Assembly: GCA_023254755.1 (NCBI GenBank)
Contig: JALRKU010000208.1
Coordinates: forward strand, 1-8,512
Length of the DNA: 8,512 nt
Origin: Aeromicrobium sp.
GTDB taxonomy: Bacteria; Actinomycetota; Actinomycetes; Propionibacteriales; Nocardioidaceae
Direction of reading: 5' to 3'
The notes under the pieces were generated by a model, which saw only the letters and a list, made by a program, of their open reading frames with translations, was not told the DNA's origin and made no database searches. The first letter of the stretch is position 1; the number at the start of each line of letters is the position of its first letter. Of this stretch, positions 1-5,832 are shown piece by piece. The position numbers and the translations under genes are program-made.

Positions 1-1556
1 ACGACGGCGACGGGGACTTCAACGAGCCCGACGGCTACATCGACCACTTCCAGATCGTCCACGCGGGCGGCGACGAGGCCGACGGCGATCCGCAGCAGGG
101 CGAGGACGCCATCTGGTCGCACCGCTGGTACGCCTTCCTGACCGACGCCGGCATCACCGGCCCGAGCCAGAACAAGCTGGGCGGCACGCAGGTCGGCGGC
201 ACGGGCGTCTGGATCGGCGACTACACGGTGCAGCCGGAGAACGGCGGCCTCTCGGTCTTCGTCCACGAGTACGGTCACGACCTGGGTCTGCCCGACGCGT
301 ACGACACCAGCGGTGGCGGCGACAACTCCAACGAGTACTGGACGCTGATGGCCCAGAGCCGACTCAACGGCAAGGGCGAGCCGCTCGGCACCCGACCGGG
401 TGACCTCGGCGCCTGGGAGAAGCTGCAGCTCGGCTGGCTGGACTACGAGGCACTGTCGACCAAGCAGAAGAAGACGCTGAAGCTCGGGCCGCAGGAGTAC
501 AACTCCAAGAAGGCACAGGGCGCGGTGGTCGTGCTGCCCAAGAAGGAGGTCACCACCGACCTGGGGGCGCCGGCCAGCGGCACCAAGCAGTACTGGTCCG
601 GCTCGGGTGACGACCTGGCGAACACCTTGACCGCCGACGTCGACCTCACGGGGAAGACCGGTGCGGAGCTGACGGCCAAGGTCCGGTACTCGATCGAGGA
701 GGGCTACGACTACGCGTACGTGCAGGCCTCGACCGATGGCGGCGCCAGCTGGACGTCCCTCGACGGCACGATCGGTGGCGAGCCGATCGGCGACGACACG
801 TCGGGCAACCCCGGGATCGACGGCGAGCAGGAGTCGTGGGCTGACCTGAAGGTGCCGCTCGACGCCTACGACGGCACGAAGGTGTCGCTGCGATTCCTGT
901 ACAAGACCGACGGCGGCCTGGCGCTGCCCGGCTTCTTCGCCGACGACGTCGCCGTCACCGCGGGTGGCGACACGCTGATCAGCGACGGTGCCGAGGGCGA
1001 CCCGGCGTTCGACCTCGACGGCTTCACGGCCGTGGGGGCGAGCAAGACCGAGCTGTACGACAACTACTACGTCATGGGTCACCGCTCGTACGTCGGGTAC
1101 GACAAGTACCTGCAGACCGGTCCGTACAACTTCGGCTTCGCCAACACCAAGCCGGACTGGGTCGAGCACTACCGCTACGGCCAGGGCCTGCTGATCTCGT
1201 ACTGGGACACCTCGGTGGCCGACAACAACACGAGCCAGCACCCCGGCACCGGTCGCAACCTGCCGATCGACGCCCACCCGGAGCCCGTCGTCAACCTGGC
1301 GACCAACGCTCCGTGGCGAGCGCGGATCCAGGTGTACGACGCGCCGTTCGGGCTCAAGAAGGCCGACTCGATGACGCTGCACACCAACGGCAAGGCCAGC
1401 TACATCCGGTCGCAGCCCGCTCAGCCGGTCTTCGACGACACGAAGAAGTACTGGTACTCCGAGCTGCCGAACCACGGCGTGAAGCTGCCGGCGGCCGGCG
1501 TCAAGGTCCGGGTGCTGCAGCAGAAGGGCACGGGGATGACGGTCAGGTTCAACTGA
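1..1556 (+). CDS. Immune inhibitor A-like secreted M6 zinc metalloprotease (5' end missing)
   Basis: The reading frame is open from base 3, the first complete codon, to the TGA at 1554-1556, giving 517 visible residues. The true start lies left of the window, so the signal peptide and propeptide cannot be seen. The fragment opens with an Asp-rich calcium-site-like stretch (DGDGDFNEPDGYID) followed by GEDAIWSHRW, both typical of the M6 immune inhibitor A catalytic domain. The zinc site HEYGHDLGLPD (an HExxHxxGxxD motif) is at 264-296, about residues 88-98 of the fragment, with the glutamate as general base. After the protease domain comes a beta-sandwich (WSGSGDDLANTLTADV to STDGGASW, about residues 195-315) matching the MAM-like domain of InhA proteins. 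Then comes the C-terminal VEG-type domain, containing YVMGHRSYVGYD and GLLISYWDTSVADNN. Members of the family are secreted and degrade host or environmental proteins. A GTG at 228 opens a shorter frame, but it falls inside the catalytic domain and is not a real start. Confidence 0.95.
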   Translation, partial: DGDGDFNEPDGYIDHFQIVHAGGDEADGDPQQGEDAIWSHRWYAFLTDAGITGPSQNKLGGTQVGGTGVWIGDYTVQPENGGLSVFVHEYGHDLGLPDAYDTSGGGDNSNEYWTLMAQSRLNGKGEPLGTRPGDLGAWEKLQLGWLDYEALSTKQKKTLKLGPQEYNSKKAQGAVVVLPKKEVTTDLGAPASGTKQYWSGSGDDLANTLTADVDLTGKTGAELTAKVRYSIEEGYDYAYVQASTDGGASWTSLDGTIGGEPIGDDTSGNPGIDGEQESWADLKVPLDAYDGTKVSLRFLYKTDGGLALPGFFADDVAVTAGGDTLISDGAEGDPAFDLDGFTAVGASKTELYDNYYVMGHRSYVGYDKYLQTGPYNFGFANTKPDWVEHYRYGQGLLISYWDTSVADNNTSQHPGTGRNLPIDAHPEPVVNLATNAPWRARIQVYDAPFGLKKADSMTLHTNGKASYIRSQPAQPVFDDTKKYWYSELPNHGVKLPAAGVKVRVLQQKGTGMTVRFN

Positions 1557-1562
1557 TCACCT

Positions 1563-1578
1563 GACTCCGTCCGGAGTC
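1563..1578 (+). terminator. Short hairpin just after the M6 protease stop
   Basis: GACTCC (1563-1568) and GGAGTC (1573-1578) form a 6-bp stem with a four-base loop, starting 6 nt after the stop codon. It has no T-tract. It may assist the stronger hairpin that follows or protect the 3' end. Alone it would be a weak terminator. Confidence 0.35.
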
Positions 1579-1582
1579 GACG

Positions 1583-1614
1583 ACGGGGCGCTCACCTTCG
1601 GGTGGGCGCCCCGT
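1583..1614. terminator. Bidirectional terminator, 14-bp stem with UUCG loop
   Basis: ACGGGGCGCTCACC (1583-1596) pairs with GGTGGGCGCCCCGT (1601-1614). This gives 14 bp, including one T-G wobble (1592/1605), closed by a C-TTCG-G tetraloop at 1597-1600. It sits between the convergent M6 protease (ends 1556) and the NADP-oxidoreductase-fold gene (ends 1651), so it can serve both strands. There is no long T-tract, as is usual for terminators in high-GC actinobacteria. Confidence 0.8.
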
Positions 1615-1650
1615 TCGCGTCGTGGCAGGGGGCTCAAGGCCGGCTGTCCG

Positions 1651-2298
1651 TCAGGCGCCGACGACCCGGGTCGCGCGATCGATGTTGGCCCGGAGCTCCT
1701 CGGCGGTCTGCACCGGACCGTAGCCCGGCTGGTCGCGCTCGATCCGCCACGACTCGGACAACGGGCCGATGTTCACGGTGTCGTACCCGATCTCGTCGTA
1801 CAGGTCGGTCACGAACGCGGCGGCGTCGGCGTGGTCGCTGGCGGTGGCGAGAGCCCGCCGCCCCGGTGTTCCCGACGGCGTTCCGTCGGTCCCGATCTGT
1901 GCCGCGGCGATGTGGTTGAACGCCTTCGCGACCCTCGACGTCGGCAGGTGCTCTTGCAGCAAGCCGGACGTCGTGGCCTCACCCGCGTCGAGCGAGGGGA
2001 CGTGGCCGTCGCGCTGCGGGTAGTAGTTGTTGGTGTCGAGGACGATCTTGTCGGCGAGCTCGGCGACGGGCACGTCGTCGATGGCCTTCAGGGGCACGGT
2101 GACGACCACGACGTCGCCTGCCGCGCCTGCCTGGGCGGCCGTGGCGGCCCGCGCCCGTGGTCCCAGGTCGTCGACCAGGGCCTGGAGCGTCTCGGGTCCC
2201 CGCGAGTTCGCGATGACGACGTCGTGGCCGTGGGCGATGACGGCCTTCGCGACCGCCGTGCCGATGTTGCCTGCTCCGATGATTCCGAATGTGGTCAT
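1651..2298 (-). CDS. NADPH-dependent F420 reductase-like (F420_oxidored fold) protein
   Basis: This 215-aa protein starts at ATG 2298-2296. The N-terminus is a Rossmann dinucleotide-binding fold: GIIGAGNIGTAVA (residues 5-17, GxGxxG) with NSR at residues 31-33. A Ser-Arg at the end of the second beta strand usually contacts the 2'-phosphate, so NADP(H) is favoured over NAD. The middle contains VVVVTVPLKAI and KIVLDTNNYYPQRDG, and a conserved-looking C-terminal patch reads LSESWRIERDQPGYGP. This layout fits the family that includes the F420:NADP oxidoreductase Fno (Pfam F420_oxidored, PF03807). Many actinobacterial members have no proven F420 partner, so the electron acceptor and substrate are open. 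It is probably cytosolic. No Shine-Dalgarno or TAnnnT box precedes the ATG. The gene lies 60 nt downstream of the MFS gene on the same strand and may be read from its transcript, although a weak hairpin lies between them. No alternative start fits the fold. Confidence 0.8.
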   Translation of the reverse strand: MTTFGIIGAGNIGTAVAKAVIAHGHDVVIANSRGPETLQALVDDLGPRARAATAAQAGAAGDVVVVTVPLKAIDDVPVAELADKIVLDTNNYYPQRDGHVPSLDAGEATTSGLLQEHLPTSRVAKAFNHIAAAQIGTDGTPSGTPGRRALATASDHADAAAFVTDLYDEIGYDTVNIGPLSESWRIERDQPGYGPVQTAEELRANIDRATRVVGA

Positions 2299-2333
2299 GA
2301 CGGAGTCAGCGTCTGAGGACCGGTCCCGATTCC

Positions 2334-2357
2334 CGACGGTGACGCACGAGACCGTCG
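2334..2357 (-). terminator. Weak hairpin after the MFS stop codon
   Basis: CGACGGT (2334-2340) and ACCGTCG (2351-2357) form a perfect 7-bp stem with a 10-nt loop, immediately downstream of the MFS stop (TGA, 2361-2359, minus strand). The long loop and missing T-tract make it a weak terminator at best. It could instead mark partial read-through into the NADP-oxidoreductase-fold gene. Confidence 0.3.
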
Positions 2358-2358
2358 C

Positions 2359-3645
2359 TCAGCGCGACTGGACGACCTCGTCGACGGCCCCCGCGGCCCC
2401 GCCGAACTCGTCGGCGACCTCGCCCTCGGGGTCGTCGTGGCCCGACTGGGTGTGCCCGTCCTCGTCGAGTCCACGGTCGGCGTCGGCGAGCGCGCGGTGT
2501 GCGGTCGTGAGGACGGCGACGGACAGGGCGACCACGACCGCCGCGATGGCGAACGGCACGTGGACCGACGAGGCCTCGACGAGCTTGCCCGCGGCGAACG
2601 GCGCCAGGCCACCGCCGATGAACCGGACGAAGCCGTACGCGGCGGACGCGACAGGACGCTCGATCGGCGACACCATCATGACGGCCTGGGTCATCAACGT
2701 GTTGTTGACGCCGATGAACACGCCCGCGACGACGACGCACGCCACCATGCGGCTGGTGTGGGTCGGGTCGATCGCCATGACGGCGAGGTCGACCGTGAAC
2801 AGCGCGAGCGAGCCGTACAGCGATCGCGCGGTGCCGAACCGACGCTGCAGCCACGGGGCACCGATCACCGAGAAGAACGCCACCAGCAGGCCCCAGCAGA
2901 AGAAGGTCCAACCGAGCTGGGTGATCGACAGGCCCATGGGGAACGGCGCGTAGCCGAGCATCGTGAAGAAGCCCCAGTTGTAGAAGAGCGCGGTCACGCT
3001 GAGCGTGAGCAGTCCGCGGTGACGCAGCGCCCGCAGCGGAGCCGACAGGCTGGTGCGGTGGTCAGGGCGCGGGGTGGCCGGGAGCAGGACGGCGGTGGCG
3101 ACCAGCGCAATCGCCATCAGTGCGGAGACGCCGAAGAACGGACCTCGCCAGCTGATGTTGCCCAGCACGCTGCCGACCAGCGGGCCGGCCGCGATGCCCA
3201 GGCCGAGCGCGGCCTCGTAGAGGATGATGGCGCCGGCGAAGCCGCCGCGTGCGCTGGAGACGATCGCGGCGAGCGACGTCGCGATGAAGAGCGCGTTCCC
3301 CAGCCCCCAGCCGGCGCGGAAGGCGACGATGCCGTCGATCGATCCGCTCGCACCCGCCAGCGCGGAGAAGATGACGATGATCGTCAGGCCGATGAGGAGC
3401 GTGCGCTTCGCACCGAAGCGGCTCGACACCCAGTTCGTCACGAGCATCATCACGGCGGTGACGACCAGGTAGCTGGTGAACAGCAGCGTCACCTGGCTCT
3501 CGGTCGCGTCGAGCTGCTCCTTGAGCGCGGGCAGGATCGGGTCGACCAGTCCGATGCCCATGAAGGAGATGACGCAGGCGAACGCGACCGCGTAGACGGC
3601 CTTCGGCTGGCGGAACAGGGACCCCGAGGAGGAAGAAGGTTGCAT
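2359..3645 (-). CDS. MFS efflux transporter, DHA1-like, 12 TM
   Basis: This 428-aa inner-membrane protein has about 12 hydrophobic segments, the usual size and fold of drug:H+ antiporter-1 (12-TM) major facilitator proteins. TM1 ends in GIGLVDPILPAL, a stretch common in this group. After TM2 the cytoplasmic loop NWVSSRFGAKR (residues 71-81) is a degenerate motif A whose usual Asp is replaced by Ser. RAGWGLG near residue 110 fits motif B. LGIAAGPLVGSVLG (about 148-162) fits motif C, the antiporter motif, so export is likelier than uptake. The last 40 or so residues are hydrophilic and acidic and follow the last helix. The start is ATG 3645-3643. It has no Shine-Dalgarno sequence, but a TAATCT box lies 9 nt upstream and an inverted repeat covers the start, suggesting a leaderless, repressor-controlled transcript. 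No adjacent regulator gene is visible. Exported substrates cannot be told from the sequence. Confidence 0.88.
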   Translation of the reverse strand: MQPSSSSGSLFRQPKAVYAVAFACVISFMGIGLVDPILPALKEQLDATESQVTLLFTSYLVVTAVMMLVTNWVSSRFGAKRTLLIGLTIIVIFSALAGASGSIDGIVAFRAGWGLGNALFIATSLAAIVSSARGGFAGAIILYEAALGLGIAAGPLVGSVLGNISWRGPFFGVSALMAIALVATAVLLPATPRPDHRTSLSAPLRALRHRGLLTLSVTALFYNWGFFTMLGYAPFPMGLSITQLGWTFFCWGLLVAFFSVIGAPWLQRRFGTARSLYGSLALFTVDLAVMAIDPTHTSRMVACVVVAGVFIGVNNTLMTQAVMMVSPIERPVASAAYGFVRFIGGGLAPFAAGKLVEASSVHVPFAIAAVVVALSVAVLTTAHRALADADRGLDEDGHTQSGHDDPEGEVADEFGGAAGAVDEVVQSR

Positions 3646-3660
3646 AACGCAACCAGATTA
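3638..3660 (-). promoter_or_regulatory. Leaderless-type -10 box and inverted-repeat operator over the MFS start
   Basis: A perfect inverted repeat, GGTTGC (3638-3643) and GCAACC (3649-3654) with a 5-nt spacer, spans the ATG of the MFS gene (3645-3643). Just upstream on the minus strand is TAATCT (plus-strand 3655-3660), a TAnnnT -10 hexamer ending 9 nt before the A of the ATG. That places the predicted transcription start at or beside the start codon. No purine-rich ribosome site precedes the ATG. I infer a leaderless promoter whose start site is covered by a dimeric repressor. A site of this size and spacing would suit a MarR-type protein, but the regulator is not in the window. No good -35 box is visible. 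Confidence 0.5.
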
Positions 3661-3680
3661 GCGCGAGGTGCGCGCCGGTG

Positions 3681-3695
3681 CACCCGAGGCGGGTG
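3681..3695 (-). terminator. Small hairpin after the APC permease stop
   Basis: CACCCG (3681-3686) and CGGGTG (3690-3695) form a 6-bp GC stem with a 3-nt loop, 9 nt after the permease stop codon on the minus strand. It lacks a T-tract and is short, so termination here is tentative. Its place before the MFS promoter box agrees with a transcription-unit boundary. Confidence 0.3.
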
Positions 3696-3704
3696 TCTGA
3701 CGGG

Positions 3705-4856
3705 TCACAACGGCGAGGTGAGCAGGGCGAGCGTGAGGGCGAGGCACCCCACCAGCCCGCCGACCGCGACCGCTCGGCCGGCGCGACCCGGCAGCGTGGC
3801 GGCTGAGGCGTTCGCGACCGCGTAGTACACCAGCACGCAGACCGACGACACGACGACGGTGGAACCGACGTCGATCGTCACGAGCAGGGCGGCAGCCGCC
3901 GCGGCAGTGGCCAGCTCCGCGGCCCACGGGGCACCGGAGCGGCGCCCGACCACGGCGAGGCGGCGGGGCAGGTGACCGTCGCGGGCCATCGCGTACGTGG
4001 TGCGGGAGACACCGAGCCCGAGGGAGAGCAGGGCGCCGGCGGCCGACACGACCGCCGCCACCGCGACCAGCCCCGCCAGTCGCGGCGCCCCGACGTCGCG
4101 GAGCGCCTCGGGGAACGGCGCCTCGGCGGAGGACAGCGTGGGTCCGAGGGCGTGCAGGAGCGCGGCGAGGGACGCCGCGTAGACCACCGCGACGAGGGCG
4201 ACGGAGATCGCGATGGCACGAGGGATGGTGCGCTCGGGCCTGCGCACCTCGCCGCCCAGCGTCGCGAGCCGGGCGTAGCCGGCGAACGCGAAGAACAGCA
4301 CGCCCGCCGCCTCGACGACGCCGCGGACGTCGCCGGTCGGAAGCGCGTCGTCGGCCGCGGGAGCATCGAGGAGTCGGAGCACGGCGACCACCACGACCAC
4401 GAGCACGACCAGCACGATCGCGACGAGCGCACCGGTGGATCGCTGGACTCCGGCCAGGTTCACCAGCGTCACGACGAACAGGGCGACCAGTGCGGCGACG
4501 ACCGGGTGCTCGGGCCACACGTGGCGGCCGATCGCCGTGGACATCACGGCGAGCGACGCGGTCTTGCCGACGACGAACGCTGCGCCGGCCAGCACGCCCC
4601 ACCCGGTGCCGAGACGTTCGCGACCGTAGACGTAGGTCCCTCCGGACGAGGGATACCTCGCCGCGAGACGAGCCGACGACCACGCGTTGCAGACGGCGAC
4701 CACGGCGGCGACGGCCAGGGCGGCCCAGATGCCGCGCCCCGCCGCATGCGCAGCCGTCGGGAACGCGATGAAGAGCCCGGCGCCGATCATCGAGCCGACG
4801 CCGACCGCGGTCGCGCCGACCAGACCGATGCGTCGGTCGAGGTCTTCGGGACTCAT
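3705..4856 (-). CDS. APC-superfamily amino acid permease (short, about 11 TM)
   Basis: This 383-aa integral membrane protein has the marks of the amino acid-polyamine-organocation family. GVGSMIGAGLF (residues 19-29) is the unwound substrate-binding part of TM1. YPSSGGTYVYGRERLG follows TM2. FFAFAGYARLATLGGEVRRP in TM6 matches the second substrate-binding helix and the loop after it. It probably imports an amino acid or amine by proton symport or exchange, but the substrate cannot be read off. Family members are usually about 420-500 residues with 12 helices. Here the chain stops right after a hydrophobic segment that looks like TM11 (VAVGGLVGCLALTLALL), so TM12 seems absent. The ATG (4856-4854) is 3 nt after the exonuclease III stop codon and no Shine-Dalgarno is evident, so translation is probably coupled to that gene. 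A valine-rich helix (about residues 145-162) gives a simple-repeat look to the DNA at 4383-4435. Confidence 0.88.
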   Translation of the reverse strand: MSPEDLDRRIGLVGATAVGVGSMIGAGLFIAFPTAAHAAGRGIWAALAVAAVVAVCNAWSSARLAARYPSSGGTYVYGRERLGTGWGVLAGAAFVVGKTASLAVMSTAIGRHVWPEHPVVAALVALFVVTLVNLAGVQRSTGALVAIVLVVLVVVVVAVLRLLDAPAADDALPTGDVRGVVEAAGVLFFAFAGYARLATLGGEVRRPERTIPRAIAISVALVAVVYAASLAALLHALGPTLSSAEAPFPEALRDVGAPRLAGLVAVAAVVSAAGALLSLGLGVSRTTYAMARDGHLPRRLAVVGRRSGAPWAAELATAAAAAALLVTIDVGSTVVVSSVCVLVYYAVANASAATLPGRAGRAVAVGGLVGCLALTLALLTSPL

Positions 4857-4859
4857 CGC

Positions 4860-5675
4860 TCAGACGTCGTAGTCGACGACGAGGGGGGCGTGGTCGGACC
4901 AGCGCTCGGCCCAGCTGACCGCGCGGTCGACCGTGGCGGCCGTCGCTGTCGCCGCGAGGTCGGGCGTGGCGATCTGGTAGTCGATGCGCCACCCCGCGTC
5001 GGTGTCGAACGCCTTGCCGCGCATCGACCACCACGTGTAGGGGCCGTCGACGTCGCCTGCGAGCCGGCGGTGCACGTCGACCCATCCCAGCTCGTCGAAC
5101 CAGCGGTCGAAGTAGGCGCGCTCGGCGGGCAGGAAGCCGGCCTTCTTCAGGTTGCCCTTCCAGTTGCGGATGTCGCGCTCGGTGTGGCCGACGTTGAGGT
5201 CACCCGTCAGGACTCCGTGGCCACCAGATCCTCCGATCGCGGCCAGCCGCGTCGTGGCGGCGTCGAGGAAGCGGTACTTCTCGTCCTGCCGCGGCGTCTC
5301 GGCCTGGCCCGTCGGCACGTACGCCGAGACGACCGTGAGGACCGAACCGTCGGCCAGCGGCACGTCGGACTCGATCCAGCGGCCGCTGTCGGCGAACTCG
5401 TCGACGTCGAGCCCCACGCGGTGGGCGACGGGCTCGGACCGTGACAGCACCGCGACGCCGTTGCGGCCCTTGGCGGCGGCCTCGGTGTGCACCACGTGGT
5501 ACCCGGTCTCGGCGACGAGGGGGCGGAGCACCTCGTCGGGGGCACGCACCTCCTGGAGCGTCACGACATCGGCGTCGCGGTGGGCCAGCCACTCGGCGAT
5601 GCCGCTGCTCTGGCCACGCAGCTTGTTGTAGGCGGCCCGGATGCCGTTGACGTTGACGGTGGCGACACGAAGCAC
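4860..5675 (-). CDS. xth: Exodeoxyribonuclease III / AP endonuclease
   Basis: This 271-aa cytosolic DNA-repair enzyme is of the exonuclease-endonuclease-phosphatase fold. The family cuts DNA 5' of abasic sites and removes 3'-blocked ends in base-excision repair, and has 3'-5' exonuclease activity on duplex DNA. Active-site motifs are complete and in order: NVNGIR (N10), LQEV (metal ligand E42), SAYVPTG (Y119), GDLNVGHTERD (D159, N161), WRIDYQI (D232) and WSDHAPLVVDY (D261, H262). These match E. coli ExoIII N7, E34, Y109, D151, N153, D229, D258 and H259. The length is normal for the family. The start is GTG at 5675-5673, because the first beta strand (LRVATVNVNGI) begins at once after it. There is no Shine-Dalgarno, but a TAGTCT box lies 6 nt upstream, suggesting a leaderless message. 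The stop (TGA, 4862-4860) is 3 nt from the permease start, an unusual partner for a repair enzyme and probably only co-transcribed. Confidence 0.95.
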   Translation of the reverse strand: MLRVATVNVNGIRAAYNKLRGQSSGIAEWLAHRDADVVTLQEVRAPDEVLRPLVAETGYHVVHTEAAAKGRNGVAVLSRSEPVAHRVGLDVDEFADSGRWIESDVPLADGSVLTVVSAYVPTGQAETPRQDEKYRFLDAATTRLAAIGGSGGHGVLTGDLNVGHTERDIRNWKGNLKKAGFLPAERAYFDRWFDELGWVDVHRRLAGDVDGPYTWWSMRGKAFDTDAGWRIDYQIATPDLAATATAATVDRAVSWAERWSDHAPLVVDYDV

Positions 5676-5681
5676 GGCTCG

Positions 5682-5687
5682 AGACTA
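5682..5687 (-). promoter_or_regulatory. xth: -10 box (TAGTCT) for leaderless exonuclease III transcript
   Basis: On the minus strand TAGTCT ends 6 nt before the GTG start of exonuclease III. That spacing puts the first transcribed base at or next to the G of the start codon. The bases between are pyrimidine-mixed and hold no Shine-Dalgarno. I could not find a convincing -35 hexamer, so this rests on the TAnnnT match and its spacing. Confidence 0.45.
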
Positions 5688-5760
5688 GGCGACGCGTCCG
5701 ACGGTTCGGGCGGCGCTCCTGTCCGGACCGGCCCGCCCCCACCTGGCGGTCTCGGCCGGG

Positions 5761-5814
5761 CGGTGACAGGTGCGCCGTCCACCGCCATGGCGCGACAGGG
5801 GTGCGCAGTCACCG
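5761..5814. repeat. Bulged 12-bp inverted repeat in intergenic region
   Basis: CGGTGAC (5761-5767) plus TGCGC (5771-5775) pair with GCGCA (5803-5807) plus GTCACCG (5808-5814). The stem is 12 bp, interrupted only by a 3-nt bulge (5768-5770). The loop contains a 10-bp palindrome, CGCCATGGCG (5783-5792), that can form its own small hairpin. The same stretch can be read as an imperfect direct repeat, GACAGGTGCGC (5765-5775) and GACAGGGGTGCGC (5794-5806). It lies in the 157-nt gap between the FAD dehydrogenase stop and the exonuclease III start. No coding potential is evident. Function is unknown. Confidence 0.5.
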
Positions 5815-5831
5815 CTCGGGGGACCGAGCGG
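5812..5831 (-). terminator. Hairpin directly after the FAD dehydrogenase stop codon
   Basis: CCGCTCGG (5812-5819) and CCGAGCGG (5824-5831) form a perfect 8-bp stem with a 4-nt loop. The stem begins 1 nt downstream of the FAD dehydrogenase TGA (5835-5833, minus strand). It is GC-rich and has no T-tract, as expected for actinobacterial terminators. Three bases (5812-5814) are shared with the adjacent larger inverted repeat, so the two structures cannot both be complete at once. Confidence 0.5.
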
Positions 5832-5832
5832 A

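Noticed and set aside
1561..2309. An 11-bp inverted match, CTGACTCCGTC (1561-1571) and GACGGAGTCAG (2299-2309), flanking the NADP-oxidoreductase-fold gene
   Set aside because: Several matches of this length are expected by chance in 8.5 kb. There is no transposase or target duplication, and the arms also take part in other local pairing.
2317..2326. 10-bp palindrome GGACCGGTCC upstream of the NADP-oxidoreductase-fold gene as an operator
   Set aside because: Short GC palindromes are frequent in this DNA, and no promoter box is visible next to it.
2437..3825. A 462-codon plus-strand frame opposite the MFS gene
   Set aside because: It is antisense to a 12-TM transporter with family motifs, and its composition (Arg/Glu/Asp/Gln-rich) is typical of the reverse reading of hydrophobic helices.
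4383..4435. Tandem-repeat-like run of CACGACCACGAG units
   Set aside because: It is explained by a run of Val codons in a transmembrane helix of the permease. The units are irregular and in frame.
3658..5085. A 475-codon minus-strand frame overlapping the permease and exonuclease III
   Set aside because: It is Arg-rich with no domains and lies in a different frame from two genes with intact active-site or transport motifs.
3972..5444. A 490-codon plus-strand frame opposite the permease and exonuclease III
   Set aside because: It spans two well-supported minus-strand genes, is dominated by Arg, Asp, Gly and His, and has no recognisable fold or ribosome site.
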